Source of the DNA: Bdellovibrionales bacterium
GTDB taxonomy: Bacteria > Bdellovibrionota > Bdellovibrionia > Bdellovibrionales > UBA1609
Length of the DNA stretch: 64,000 nt
NCBI GenBank assembly: GCA_020628165.1
Contig: JAHDFM010000003.1
Location: forward strand, 1-64,000
Direction of reading: 5' to 3'
The position numbers were made by a program, and so were the translations under genes. The notes under the pieces are model-generated. The model had not been told where the DNA came from. It made no database searches and worked only from the letters and a program-made list of their open reading frames with translations. Every line of letters begins with the position of its first letter. Position 1 is the stretch's first letter. Below, one piece after another: positions 36,501 to 45,759 of the stretch.

Positions 36501-39500
36501 TTAGTGGGCGGCACTTGTGACACTGTGAATACCTTGGCTCCAGCTGAAACGTGCACACTTGTTTACAACTATAAACCTGAAGCCAGTGGCACACATCAAT
36601 TAGAAATTGGTGCTACTTATAATGATGGTCAAGATGACCTTGAAGTGAAAACAACCATCGTAGGCTCTGCCAACGATAAGCCAGCAGCTCTTGAGATTGT
36701 TGGTAACGGTGACTTCGGTGAGCAAGAAGTGAACGGTTCAACTAAGAGAACATTCACATTAAGAAATATTGGTCAAAGACCAGCAACTAATATTAAGTAC
36801 AACGGTGTTGAGCTGCCATTCACAAGAAGTGGCGGAAACTGTACAGCCACTCTTAATGTGGGACAGAGCTGTACATTGATTTACACTTATTCTTCACCAG
36901 TCCCAGGTGACGATAAAGACATTTTAGAAATTCCATATAGCGATGGGGTTGCTAGCCAACAAATCACACAAATGTTAAATGGTAAAACAAAAGTGGATCC
37001 AGCTGACATTAAAATGGTTTGTATCCCGAAAAACGTGGGCAGTGTGCCAGTAGGTCAGAAAAAGACAGTGACTTGTACATTGAGCAATGTTGGTGGAGCA
37101 CCAGGTTCTGGCTTTACTTTAGCTCCATTAGGAGCTCCTTGGGCTCACACGGGTGGAAGCTGTGCCGCCGGTACAGTGCTTGCTCCTAAAGCGCAAAAAG
37201 ATCCACTACCGAAGCCAATGGTTAGAACATGTAACTATGTCTTTACATTTGCTCCAACACAGCCGGGTGATTATCCAGGTGTGGTGAACATCACTTACAA
37301 CAATGGTGATGGCAACTCTACAGTTGCAGATACGTTGAATGGTTCAAGCCCGAAACTTGCTCCAGCAAAACTGACATTCAATGGAGTGTACAACTTTGGT
37401 AACTTAACTTTAGGTACAGATCCTGCGAAGGTGCACACTTTCACAGTTAAGAACGTTGGCGGCTCAACAGCCACTGACTTGAAGCTTACAGATGTGAACG
37501 AGCCATTCAAAGTGGTGGGCGGAACTTGTAAATCAACTTTAGCTAAACAAGAAAGCTGCACTTACTTAGTTCAGTTTGAGCCAACTGAGTCGGGCACATA
37601 CCAAGACGATATTATCTTCAAATACAACAACGGTCGCAGCACTGTGAAGTTAGTGAAGAGATTGTCTGGAAGTGCCGACTACAACTTGGCCGCCTTGTCA
37701 GCTCGAATCAACCCAAGCAGAAACTTTGGTTTGGTCGATGTCGATACGAGCAAGCGTCATGTTGTCACAGTAACAAACCATGGTGGAGTTCCTGCAACAA
37801 ACATTGTGATCAGTGGTCTTGATTACCCGTATACACAAGTAGGAACTTGTCCGAGCACATTGGCTCCAGGTACAAGCTGTAGCTTCAACGTTGACTTCAA
37901 GCCTACAGAAGGTGGCACGTTCAACGATGAAATCATTATCGATTACAACAACGGTAAGCAAACACGTAAATTCACGTTCCCAATTGTCGGCCGCGCTAAA
38001 GAAAAGCCAGCTGAGCTCATGGTGAACTGTGAGTCGAACTTTGGTAACTTAACTAAAGGTCAACATGCAGACCGTACATGTACAATCACGAACATTGGTA
38101 AGCAAACAGCGAATACCATAGTTTACAACGGCTTTAAGTCGCCACCGTTCTACCCAGGAAAAGGGCAAGGCCTTTGTGGTCCAACTCTCGAAGCTGGCGA
38201 AACGTGTAACTACTACATTAGATACAAGTGTTTGAAAGATGGTGTCGACAATGACAAGTTCACAGTCAGATACCGTTCAGGTGCCAACAAGAAGTTGATC
38301 ACAGTTGTAAGAACTATTGTTGGAACTTGTAAAGCTGGTCCGAAACCAATCGATGGTGGCTGGACAAAGTGGAGTGGTTACGTCAAGCACGGTGGTTGTG
38401 TGAATGGAGTTCAGAAGTACAAGTCTTATAGAGAATGTACAGATCCAGCTCCATCTCATGGTGGTAAAGAGTGTAAAAAACTCAACGGCCAGTATGACCT
38501 TATCGAGTATCGTTATGATAAAAAAGAGTGTGGTAACTTAGGTCAGTGGGGCACTTGGAGTCCATGGCAGAAGCACGGAGCTTGTAAAAATGATAAGCAA
38601 AAGTACAAGCGTTCGCGTCAGTGTACGCCAGCGGGTAAACTTTGTAAGACTGCCTCTGGACAGCTAGCCACGTCTGAAACAACTTACGAAACGAGAGATC
38701 AGCAGTGTAGCACAGCAAAAGCCGTTCTTAAGTTCCAGTCTTGTGACAGCGAGCTTAAAGAAGGTGGGCAAGAGTTGTGTGGCATTAAGAATGTCGGTAA
38801 CTGTAAAGCGACCAACTTGAGATTGAGTGTGGGCGCTCCGTTCTTATACGGTCAGCCAGCAAGCAGTGCTTGTGGTCAAGGTGGATACTTAGATAAAAAT
38901 GTTGCCTGTAACATGAAGATCAGTTGTCCAAAACCATTAGGTTCTAAGGCAGCGACCTCATCGATCACTGTGAAGTACAATGATTGTAAAGGTGAGCAAG
39001 TTCTCAAAAAGTCTGTGAACTGTAAAGCTGACAATCCACCAGTGATACCTACTTGGGGAAGCTGGACAGCGTGGGAAGGTTCTGCGTGTGTGAATGGAAA
39101 GCGTAAGCAGTATAGATGGCGCATGTGTTTGCCAAACGGTCAAAAGTGCACGCGCAAAGATGGCAGCAAAGGAGCTAAAGAAGACGAAAGTCGCTTGATT
39201 AACGATCCAAAATGTCATGTGGCAGCTGAGTGTACAGTTGAGCCGTCCATCGGTACGGCCTTGCCGCCAGCAAATGTGGTGCAAGCTGAGTTTTCGAAAA
39301 GAACAGGTCGACCGTTCCATAAAATGTACTTACCACAAACGGGCAACCAGTTAACGCAAGCGTCTTACTCGCAGTGGAAGCAGTTCATCAAGTTTGAGAA
39401 GTGTAAATTCCCAGACGGTAAGATTGAGTGGAAGGTGAAAGACTACGTTACTCCAGTCAATAAGTGTAATGCTTATATGAAAAACGACAAGACAGTTCCA

Positions 39501-40562
39501 TGTTTGTTAGACAAATCGGGAAAGTGTATTAAAACTTGGTTAGATGGTATCAACCACGGTTACAGCTCTTGTATGTACAGAGTTCACAATGGTGGTGGAT
39601 TGCCACCAAAGGCGGGTACAAAAGTAATCAATGGTCAGAAACTTCACTTCTGTGATTTAGAAGCTTGTTTTGGAAGAAACCCAGCTTCTGAGTGCACAGG
39701 AACTTGGGGGAGTTGGTCAGACTATGGCTGTAACAAAAAAGGTTACAAAGCTAAGTGGCGTAAGTGTCCAGCTGGAAAAACATGTTGGGATGCTGTTAAG
39801 AAGCAATGTACGACTTCAATGGATGAGCACTCAACCACTGAAAAGTGTAACTCGACGGCACAGTGTGGTGGAGAATGGAAGCCTTGGAGTTCATGGAGTT
39901 GTGCCAAAGGTGGTTACTTTGCAAGATGGAGAAAGTGTGAGGACGGAAAGAAATGTTTGTCTGAATATTCAGCTCCAGGAACATGTCGTACGACAGAGGA
40001 TGATCACAAGACAAAAAGGAACATGACTTGTTCTCCGAACGTTACTTGTGGATTCCAGAAAGTGAACGACAAACATGTTTACATTCAGGCTGAGTGTTAC
40101 AACGAGATCAAAGCTGCTGGTGGTAACGAGTGGAAAATGATCAATAAATCAGGTGCATCTGCAGGGAAGGCCTTACAAGCTTTACCTGATAAGGGCACAC
40201 TAAGAAATGATAAGAGCAATTCACCAAGCATGATGTACAAGATTATGTTCCCTTCAGCGGGAAGATGGTATGTGTATGTAAGAGGTTGGGGTGATGCTGA
40301 TGGTTCTGGAAAGTCTAGAAACAAAGACAACACCAATGGTGAAGGAAAACGTGACAGTGTGCACGTAGGGATCAATGGCAACTTGTCGACAGCCAAAGCC
40401 ATGGATCACTTTCCAGCCAACAAATGGTTCGCCTCAAACGACCGTCGTGGAACAAATGCTAAAGCCTATATCGACGTTCCAAGTGCTGGTAAACATATGG
40501 TTTGGGTCTACATGAGAGAAGATGGTTTCATCATCGATAGGCTTGATTTTAAGAAGCCATAA
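33555..40562 (+). CDS. Giant surface lipoprotein: fibrinogen-like, TSP1-like, anchor-D and carbohydrate-binding-like modules
   Basis: A 2335-residue protein. The N-terminal signal ends in FQNC (Cys about 23), a non-classical lipobox. Residues about 46-100 resemble the first part of a fibrinogen-like domain (SCREYYENGSCQDGVY, then FDVYCDMT). Five thrombospondin type 1-like modules follow at about 266-610 (W-x-x-W, R-x-C-T-N-P, GG-x-x-C-x-x-L). Two HYDIN/choice-of-anchor-D modules, a sixth TSP1, six more anchor-D (about 929-1592), TSP1 7-8, anchor-D 9 and TSP1 9 come next. A unique region (1891-2045), TSP1 10-11 and a CBM-like beta-sandwich (about 2166-2335, YIQAECYNE... to FIIDRLDF) complete it. 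The product is probably an adhesin exposed on the cell or flagellar sheath surface. The upstream sigma-28 promoter suggests expression with motility genes. Confidence 0.85.
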   Translation: MSKYIAIVTIMISTAFVAFNFQNCAKSSFQLRDALDSNGVTGLTAFPTSCREYYENGSCQDGVYKVDPDGNGIGMEPFDVYCDMTNYGRTLLINAPEANYTNIPELQEVKSMTTLGRLPDSKIAIFLNLTQNSQHNNVVVDLATGQDNHTVSLNSNSTSTQGQYVIMDTANDLCDAYDTGVDGAAYTQGNYWQFGNGSGDGFIGYLDNQTGNNPYTGFTVELPTGTDKACNMVGPKQAATYLKGSMWIVEDPNPHSACEQPPTAVNGGWTDWAPWTDSTTCDSDCNKTQSSVRTCTNPEPANGGSDCSLLDGGNAIKYQTTSCQPGEGQCTAPPQPVDGNWTTWSGWTDTNTCDVYCNKTQSSTRTCTNPTPVYGGNDCSGLDGGNSSKVQIVQCQPGEGLCAPLPIHGGWTSWSGWVDDGQCDASCLKPQKRTRECTNPTPQNGGNDCAQLDGGNDTDTKVASCQDGEGLCNANPPIDGNWTAWSLFAPHTPCTADCTKEVIQVRTCTNPAPMNGGKDCSDLDGGNAQNIEVRNCQYGEGLCQPDPIDGGYTPWTSWTPVGQCDQYCKQHFSSSRSCTNPLPQFGGKDCSALGDSIKSYVKDCDVGEGLCNGLAKVIILGTNPENFGELNPGNAGERVITYKNVGGLVATNLQLSGLDNPFDFKGGNPPDGSDGSCQQGGSLQPNSVCTVTVSFVETTPGEYDDTLVLDYNDGQEDGQLTRDLVAKVKDGVAPGELNVTLIGPGDFGTTPPGSPVHLIVKVKNEGSLPAANLDVPAINEMFYLRNGNDPSAPGTFPGTGGTCDEKLAVGAECTIALTYNPPEKGTHTATLNLTYTSDTTDAIPQAGTSQLPLIGRADENCPTCPIDGQWSPWTSWTKKGECGPDCKKLSKRYRQCNNPAPQNGGKDCEGPAEESKNETCQPGEDFCPLLAKLEIDGNKQFGTLTVGETSPNHTFTVKNVGGRDATNVQPYVVQTLLPTYFNLVGGTCDTVNTLAPAETCTLVYNYKPEASGTHQLEIGATYNDGQDDLEVKTTIVGSANDKPAALEIVGNGDFGEQEVNGSTKRTFTLRNIGQRPATNIKYNGVELPFTRSGGNCTATLNVGQSCTLIYTYSSPVPGDDKDILEIPYSDGVASQQITQMLNGKTKVDPADIKMVCIPKNVGSVPVGQKKTVTCTLSNVGGAPGSGFTLAPLGAPWAHTGGSCAAGTVLAPKAQKDPLPKPMVRTCNYVFTFAPTQPGDYPGVVNITYNNGDGNSTVADTLNGSSPKLAPAKLTFNGVYNFGNLTLGTDPAKVHTFTVKNVGGSTATDLKLTDVNEPFKVVGGTCKSTLAKQESCTYLVQFEPTESGTYQDDIIFKYNNGRSTVKLVKRLSGSADYNLAALSARINPSRNFGLVDVDTSKRHVVTVTNHGGVPATNIVISGLDYPYTQVGTCPSTLAPGTSCSFNVDFKPTEGGTFNDEIIIDYNNGKQTRKFTFPIVGRAKEKPAELMVNCESNFGNLTKGQHADRTCTITNIGKQTANTIVYNGFKSPPFYPGKGQGLCGPTLEAGETCNYYIRYKCLKDGVDNDKFTVRYRSGANKKLITVVRTIVGTCKAGPKPIDGGWTKWSGYVKHGGCVNGVQKYKSYRECTDPAPSHGGKECKKLNGQYDLIEYRYDKKECGNLGQWGTWSPWQKHGACKNDKQKYKRSRQCTPAGKLCKTASGQLATSETTYETRDQQCSTAKAVLKFQSCDSELKEGGQELCGIKNVGNCKATNLRLSVGAPFLYGQPASSACGQGGYLDKNVACNMKISCPKPLGSKAATSSITVKYNDCKGEQVLKKSVNCKADNPPVIPTWGSWTAWEGSACVNGKRKQYRWRMCLPNGQKCTRKDGSKGAKEDESRLINDPKCHVAAECTVEPSIGTALPPANVVQAEFSKRTGRPFHKMYLPQTGNQLTQASYSQWKQFIKFEKCKFPDGKIEWKVKDYVTPVNKCNAYMKNDKTVPCLLDKSGKCIKTWLDGINHGYSSCMYRVHNGGGLPPKAGTKVINGQKLHFCDLEACFGRNPASECTGTWGSWSDYGCNKKGYKAKWRKCPAGKTCWDAVKKQCTTSMDEHSTTEKCNSTAQCGGEWKPWSSWSCAKGGYFARWRKCEDGKKCLSEYSAPGTCRTTEDDHKTKRNMTCSPNVTCGFQKVNDKHVYIQAECYNEIKAAGGNEWKMINKSGASAGKALQALPDKGTLRNDKSNSPSMMYKIMFPSAGRWYVYVRGWGDADGSGKSRNKDNTNGEGKRDSVHVGINGNLSTAKAMDHFPANKWFASNDRRGTNAKAYIDVPSAGKHMVWVYMREDGFIIDRLDFKKP

Positions 40563-40587
40563 AATAACATTTAAAACTGTTTAAAAT

Positions 40588-40623
40588 AAAAAACCGCAAG
40601 TAGAAATGCTTGCGGTTTTTTTT
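40588..40623 (+). terminator. Rho-independent terminator of the giant lipoprotein gene
   Basis: A stem AAAACCGCAAG / CTTGCGGTTTT with the 8-base loop TAGAAATG (40601-40608) is followed by a run of eight T. It begins 26 bases after the stop codon. This is a strong intrinsic terminator, and its A-rich left side may let it serve the convergent gene as well. Confidence 0.9.
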
Positions 40624-40738
40624 GATCATAAAGTAATAATTTGATTTAGAGATTTTGACCAAAATCATTTTGGCTTTATTTTTTTTTTGCCGTATGTCGC
40701 TTGGTTCTAAAAAATAGTCCAAACACCAATCAACCTAT

Positions 40739-41248
40739 TCAGCGAGTAAAAAGCCAACCAACTACAATCGCGGTAAGGAGACCTGTAATGATGTTTTCAA
40801 ATGTACTTTTACCTTCTTGTTGTTTTTCTTCATTTAGTTTGATGATTTGTGTTAACGCATCGGTCGTTATGTCATTTGGGTTTTGAATGGCGTTAGTTAG
40901 ATAATTAGAAATTCCAAGTTCTACGATTAATGGTTTCGACAAAAAAGCATTTTCAATATGAGTAATATTAACTCCAGATGATTTAAGACTTTCAAAGACA
41001 TCTGAGTTTTGAAAGTTTTTTGTAAATTCAATTATGTCGAGTTCATCTCCTGATAAAGATTCTTCGATCAAAATTTCTACAAACTCATTAGCTATTTCTT
41101 GAGGCGGCTGCTCAAAGTTTAAAGATTCATATATGTTATGACTTGTAGATTGAGCATACAAAAAAGTACTACTCATACTAGTGGTATTTATTACTACTAA
41201 TAGCAAATTCAAAATGAATTTAAATTTTTTTGGAATAAGATAAGTCAA
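40739..41248 (-). CDS. Exported small protein with a C-terminal membrane segment
   Basis: 169 residues, starting from TTG at 41248 after an AAGGA at normal spacing. The N terminus is a signal peptide (FKFILNLLLVVINTTSMSSTFLYAQ). The mature part is acidic and helical. The last residues (FENIITGLLTAIVVGWLF) form a membrane segment ending in Thr-Arg. It has no Cys and no recognised domain. The C-terminal anchor could hold it in the inner membrane facing the periplasm. It is convergent with the giant lipoprotein gene and shares its terminator region. Confidence 0.65.
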   Translation of the reverse strand: MTYLIPKKFKFILNLLLVVINTTSMSSTFLYAQSTSHNIYESLNFEQPPQEIANEFVEILIEESLSGDELDIIEFTKNFQNSDVFESLKSSGVNITHIENAFLSKPLIVELGISNYLTNAIQNPNDITTDALTQIIKLNEEKQQEGKSTFENIITGLLTAIVVGWLFTR

Positions 41249-41832
41249 AATTTAATCCTTTAACTAAGAGGTATAATGTACAATTTGATTAATTAATAAG
41301 CACTTTTTGGATATTTTCAAATCAATATTAAAAAAATGAAACTTTTATAAGGTTGAGTTCTCAAAGGGTACCTTTTACTGCTCAAAGACTCCAAAAGTAC
41401 GAGGCTTAATAGTCAGTGCTCTTTCTTATAATGAGCAACTTTATAATTTTTGTGACAAAAATATTTTTTAGAAACCTAAAAATTATAGTTATTAGTCTGC
41501 AATTACAAAATTAGATTTTAAAAGAGAGACTTTAATCCTCAATAAATCTTTAAGTTTTGTTCTGAAGAATCACCTAATAAGATCCTTAAATGTCTAACTG
41601 TTTAAATATATGTTTTATTTTAATGGGTGTTGTTGAAATTTGTGTGTTGAAACTCATTTCATTATAAGCCGTTGCAGTTGACCTACTTTTGCAGTTTTTT
41701 CTGTTTTTTGAATAAAATGATGAAATGAATTTTCATGAGTCACCGTTTATGAAAATTGCCAAATGATCTTAGATGTTTAAGTCGTAAACTTTACAGCATT
41801 AAGTGCTTGATAAATAAGCATATTTAGGCCTC
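41249..41832. other. Long AT-rich regulatory gap with an inverted repeat
   Basis: This divergent 584-base gap has no credible gene. At 41728-41757 a 9-base inverted repeat (AATTTTCAT and ATGAAAATT, 12-base centre) lies about 75 bases before the HTH regulator gene and may be an operator. TTGCAGTT and TTGACC occur near 41670-41690 as possible promoter parts. No sigma-28 motif was found. Confidence 0.45.
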
Positions 41833-42795
41833 ATGTTACGCGTGAAACGCTTTTTTGGACTTCTTTTTGATCTCATTTCACATGAAATACCTGATTGTGT
41901 TATCAATACTCATCTATCGGGGGAGAGATTGAATATAGAGCCAGATAACAATCAGCGCCAATTACGAGCAATGCCAGTTGTTAACAATGTGCATGAGCCT
42001 CTTTACCAAGAGCTAAAACTCTTAATTGATGCGTACAAGGGTGGCATCGCCTCACTCAGTCTTAAAATACAAGTTTCAAAGCCGACACTCTGGCGATGGG
42101 CCAAACTAAAAAATAGACGAGCTCCAAACCCAGGCAATGTGCTCGCAATGTTAAAGTATTTAAAAAAAGAAAATGATTTGCAAAAACTCATTCATATGTG
42201 TTCTCCGCAAATCAGTCAGTTCTTAAAAGAGTCCTATCAACTTGAGTTACAACGTCAAAAATCATCTCAAATTTCAGAACAGTTGAATGAGTTATTCAAG
42301 GACTTTTACCTTTATTTCATCTACCGTCTTATTATAACAGAAAAAAAAGTAGATCGTGAATTTATTAAAAAAGTTGTTGGAATTTATAATTTAGAGCAGT
42401 TGGGTTTGACTATCGAAGATGAGTCTATCAGTGATTCTTACCTCAAAGAATTAGGTGTTATTGCTGATCACAAAATAAACTTACTTATTAGTTACGGTGT
42501 AGTAGTTGAAAGCTCTGGTCAGCTCATTGGTCAAATTAAAGAACCACAGATTCATATTAGTATAACTAAAAAACATATTCCAAAGTTGTTTAGTTTTTTT
42601 AAGGAATATAACCTATCAAAAAATAATAATATGCTCTATCTTTACTATGAGTGTATTAATAAAGAGACTTTAAAAAAAGTAATGCGTATACAGTATGACG
42701 CTTTTAAAAAATGTTACGAAATTATGGACGCTGAAAAATGTGAAGACGGTGAAGTTTATTTATTAAACACATTTGTAGAATCGATAAGTAATTAG
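41833..42795 (+). CDS. HTH-containing probable transcriptional regulator
   Basis: 320 residues without a signal peptide. Residues about 62-95 (LKLLIDAYKGGIASLSLKI, then QVSKPTLWRWAKLKNRR) form a helix-turn-helix with a Trp-Arg-Trp recognition helix and a basic tail. The larger C-terminal part is helical and reminiscent of the two-part plan of the TIGR02147 regulators, but the similarity is too weak for a family call. The start is uncertain: ATG 41833, TTG 41929 after GGGGGAGAG, or ATG 41971 are all in frame. It is followed 6 bases later by an exported protein, which it may control or be expressed with. Confidence 0.65.
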   Translation: MLRVKRFFGLLFDLISHEIPDCVINTHLSGERLNIEPDNNQRQLRAMPVVNNVHEPLYQELKLLIDAYKGGIASLSLKIQVSKPTLWRWAKLKNRRAPNPGNVLAMLKYLKKENDLQKLIHMCSPQISQFLKESYQLELQRQKSSQISEQLNELFKDFYLYFIYRLIITEKKVDREFIKKVVGIYNLEQLGLTIEDESISDSYLKELGVIADHKINLLISYGVVVESSGQLIGQIKEPQIHISITKKHIPKLFSFFKEYNLSKNNNMLYLYYECINKETLKKVMRIQYDAFKKCYEIMDAEKCEDGEVYLLNTFVESISN

Positions 42796-42804
42796 GGGAA
42801 AGTG

Positions 42805-43452
42805 ATGATATTTAGTTTTTATAAGAAATCGTGGGTTATGCTTTTGATACTGCCCTTGTTTTCATTTGCCGGTCCTATAGAAGGAGGCGGTGGTCCAGGA
42901 GCTCTGTCTGTATTTAAAGATACCGGACTAAAGCGAGAAATTCCGTTAAGACAACTAAATCTTGTTTTGCGAAACCATAATTACACAGCTGATGTTGAAA
43001 GACATCCATCATCACGCCTTAAGCTTTTTGATTCTTGCGTGAGAGACAATCGCATTGAGTCCATTTCAAAAGCTCCGCGCACACATTGCGTCGACTGGGT
43101 TGAAGAAAATGTCTTAGTCAATGGAGTTGAGCAAAGTAAACTCACTTGTCGTTATTGGTCGAAAATGCGGCTGAAGAATGCCTTAAGATATGCAAAGAAG
43201 AACCCTAAAGAGTGTAAAATTGTATTTGGTATGGATCATCCAAATCAAAGCCTTTACGGTAGCCGTCCAAATGAGGAGGTTCCTTTGTGTAATTACAATA
43301 AAGAGTTGGACGATTTTAAACAGACTCAACGAGTAGAGGTTTATACCATGAATGATTTCGCTTCAGATAAGATCTATATTAGAGATATTGATAAAGATAG
43401 AGCGAATCCAGGCTACATACGCTATAATTATACATTACCAAAGTGTCAGTGA
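42805..43452 (+). CDS. Exported protein with a Gly-rich N terminus
   Basis: 215 residues from ATG 42805 (an in-frame GTG at 42802 is closer to the AGGGG site). A signal peptide ends near LFSFAG and the mature protein opens with GPIEGGGGPGA, similar in style to the GGYSGGGGN stretch of the lipoprotein at 1476. The mature part has six Cys and many basic residues. It follows the HTH gene by 9 bases and is probably in the same transcript. The function is unknown. Confidence 0.7.
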   Translation: MIFSFYKKSWVMLLILPLFSFAGPIEGGGGPGALSVFKDTGLKREIPLRQLNLVLRNHNYTADVERHPSSRLKLFDSCVRDNRIESISKAPRTHCVDWVEENVLVNGVEQSKLTCRYWSKMRLKNALRYAKKNPKECKIVFGMDHPNQSLYGSRPNEEVPLCNYNKELDDFKQTQRVEVYTMNDFASDKIYIRDIDKDRANPGYIRYNYTLPKCQ

Positions 43453-43463
43453 GTAAATTTGAA

Positions 43464-43486
43464 GAGTGGTTCTTAATGAACCACTC
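43464..43486. terminator. Hairpin between convergent genes
   Basis: A 9-bp perfect stem (GAGTGGTTC at 43464-43472, GAACCACTC at 43478-43486) with a 5-base loop lies between the exported protein and the convergent acyltransferase gene. No T-tract follows on either strand, so it is terminator-like rather than a clear intrinsic terminator. Confidence 0.45.
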
Positions 43487-43540
43487 AAAAAACCAACTAA
43501 ATTTAATTCCAAAATGAAGCCAAGATTCTATGGCGCAAAA

Positions 43541-45478
43541 TTACTTTAATGTTTTTCTAAGAAAGTTCGCCTTTTTCCTTATAATAAAGGGGCGAAGATG
43601 AGAACCGTCCCAGTAATATGGGTCACCATATTGATTGATGAGGTTTATATTGCCTGATGAGTCTAAGAAAAGACTTTTTGTCTTAATAAGTTGAACTTTT
43701 GGCTCTTTGACCAAATCATTTATAAAATAATACTTATCATTGATAATTTGGTTGTAATGCTTACCAACGTAATTTTGTGATGCTTTTACTTTATCTTGAT
43801 CAAAATACTTTGTGAAAACCCCTCTTGTGATGTACCTATTGGGATTGATATGATAGTCATCGGTTGGAATTGGCTCTAAAATATATAAAGTGTCTGTGAA
43901 CGAATTTAAATGTGTGATTGTTTGTCGAAAATCTTTGGCAAATTCAATTTCAAAATTTTTGCCATAACCATAGCTATAATCTTTTAAATGATTATTAAGG
44001 TACAGACTGTATGAAATAGAAAAAATAATGCTGTCTATTTTTTTTGAGTTTTCAAATAAAAATTTATATGTGTTTTCGGTATTTTTTTGGCAGTGTTTGT
44101 GAGTGGTCTCCATGTTCATTAATAATGAACATCCAGGCTCAGAGATGACATAGACAGTATTATTACTTTCAGGATTTATACTAAAATATTCGTCAAACCA
44201 ATGTTGATACATCCCAGAGTGACTGTCGCCAAGCAATACAATGATGTTTTCACCCTGTCCTATGATTGTTTGATTTAAGGTGCCGTTGAATTTGATATAT
44301 TTTGGCTGGCTTTTTAAAGGGGTGGGTTGGAAATCATAGGAGGCCTTACTGATGGCTTGAAATTGCCGGTTGGGGACTAGCCCCTGACTCAATATATTAA
44401 TATGTAAAGTTGGAAAAATCAAAAATGCAAGAGAAACGATGAGAATCAAAGGAGTAAAAGATTTTTTTAGGCTCATTCTTTTTGAAGGCTTTTCAATAAG
44501 TTCATAACTAAAAATAGCTAACAACACAGAAATAAGTAATAGCCACAAGTTGGCTGAAATATTGTATTGATAATTATTGAGGTAGTAACTAATAACTAGT
44601 AATGGCCAGTGAATTAAATAAAGTGGGTAGCTGATTTTACCCAAATAAACTAACGTTCTTTGTGATAGTAAAAATTGATTCGCAAAATGTCCTTGGCTTA
44701 AAATAAAAATCATAGCTCCAAGAGAGGCAAATAGAGAGTTCACTGGTGTGTTTAATAGTTTAAAATCTGCGATGAGAGCGAGTGAAATAAACAGAAATCC
44801 TAGGCTGGAAAACCCTTTAAAAATATACTTCTTTTGTGAGGTCACCTGTGAGAGTAAAGCTCCTACTCCAGTCTGCCAAAACCTATGAAGCGGGCTATAG
44901 TATTTAATGCTGTCTGAATAAAACTCTCCAGAATAAAAAGTGACAAAGCTAATAATTGTGACAATGAGAGTGATGAAAAAAATAGTTGTCTTGTTTCTGG
45001 CTACCAAAAATAAGAGAGGCCATAATAAATAAAACTGTTCCTCCACAGCTAAAGACCACGTATGCAATAAAAAATTTTTTTTGGCTTGCAAATCAAAGTA
45101 ACTGGCCTCTTCCATATTGCAAAAGTTGGTAATGAATAAAACAGCACATTTAACCTCCTTTTTAAGAGGTATGTACTCAACTCTATAAAGGTAGAAAGCT
45201 GCTAACAACACGGTTAAAGCAAGGGTGAAAATAAGTGATGGGAACAAGCGTACAATTCGACGTTGGTAAAATTGAATGAGGTCTTTTAAGTTGAAGTTTT
45301 GAAAAGATTGAAGTTTTGCTGTAATTAGAAAACCAGAAAGGCAGAAGAAAATATCAACACCGATGTAACCGTGTTTTAAGGTGCTTGGAAAAAAATGATA
45401 GAATAGAACAAACAGTATAGCCCAGCCCCTAATTCCGTCGAGATCTTTGCGGTAGTTTAATGGGTCTTGAGTTGGCAT
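43541..45478 (-). CDS. OafA/YrhL-type membrane acyltransferase with C-terminal SGNH domain
   Basis: A 645-residue protein. The N-terminal 360 or so residues form an acyltransferase-3 domain with about ten membrane spans: DLDGIRGWAILFVLFYHFFP holds the conserved His, followed by GYIGVDIFFCLSGFLI and a periplasmic-side WSLAVEEQFYLLWP. After the last span comes an SGNH hydrolase-like domain: GDSHSG (Ser nucleophile block) near 420 and YYWDGSHLRP (Asp/His) near the C terminus. Such enzymes transfer acetyl groups to O-antigen, peptidoglycan or other envelope glycans. The target here is unknown. It stands alone on the reverse strand. Confidence 0.92.
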   Translation of the reverse strand: MPTQDPLNYRKDLDGIRGWAILFVLFYHFFPSTLKHGYIGVDIFFCLSGFLITAKLQSFQNFNLKDLIQFYQRRIVRLFPSLIFTLALTVLLAAFYLYRVEYIPLKKEVKCAVLFITNFCNMEEASYFDLQAKKNFLLHTWSLAVEEQFYLLWPLLFLVARNKTTIFFITLIVTIISFVTFYSGEFYSDSIKYYSPLHRFWQTGVGALLSQVTSQKKYIFKGFSSLGFLFISLALIADFKLLNTPVNSLFASLGAMIFILSQGHFANQFLLSQRTLVYLGKISYPLYLIHWPLLVISYYLNNYQYNISANLWLLLISVLLAIFSYELIEKPSKRMSLKKSFTPLILIVSLAFLIFPTLHINILSQGLVPNRQFQAISKASYDFQPTPLKSQPKYIKFNGTLNQTIIGQGENIIVLLGDSHSGMYQHWFDEYFSINPESNNTVYVISEPGCSLLMNMETTHKHCQKNTENTYKFLFENSKKIDSIIFSISYSLYLNNHLKDYSYGYGKNFEIEFAKDFRQTITHLNSFTDTLYILEPIPTDDYHINPNRYITRGVFTKYFDQDKVKASQNYVGKHYNQIINDKYYFINDLVKEPKVQLIKTKSLFLDSSGNINLINQYGDPYYWDGSHLRPFIIRKKANFLRKTLK

Positions 45479-45759
45479 AATAAATAAATTCTGTGATTCA
45501 TGTTGTTTTTTTATAGTGTTTGTCTTGCATCAATTTTACTTGAACTCAAAATTATAGTGTAGAACTAATTGACACAAATAAAGAGTTATAAAATAGCAAT
45601 AATTACAGTAGTTTATACTGGCAAGGGAATGTTCAACCCTGTAATTAATATCTGTACAAATAGTTACAGTGTGAAACAATTCACGGCGGTGTTATAACTG
45701 TTATACAAACAGATAAGAATTAAAATAAAATTTCGGTTACTTTGAATGGAGAAGAGTTT

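Noticed and set aside
34274-40402. Open frames antisense to the giant TSP1/anchor-D gene, some over 100 codons
   Set aside because: They are shadows of a long gene with strong codon bias. None has a plausible start site or domain.
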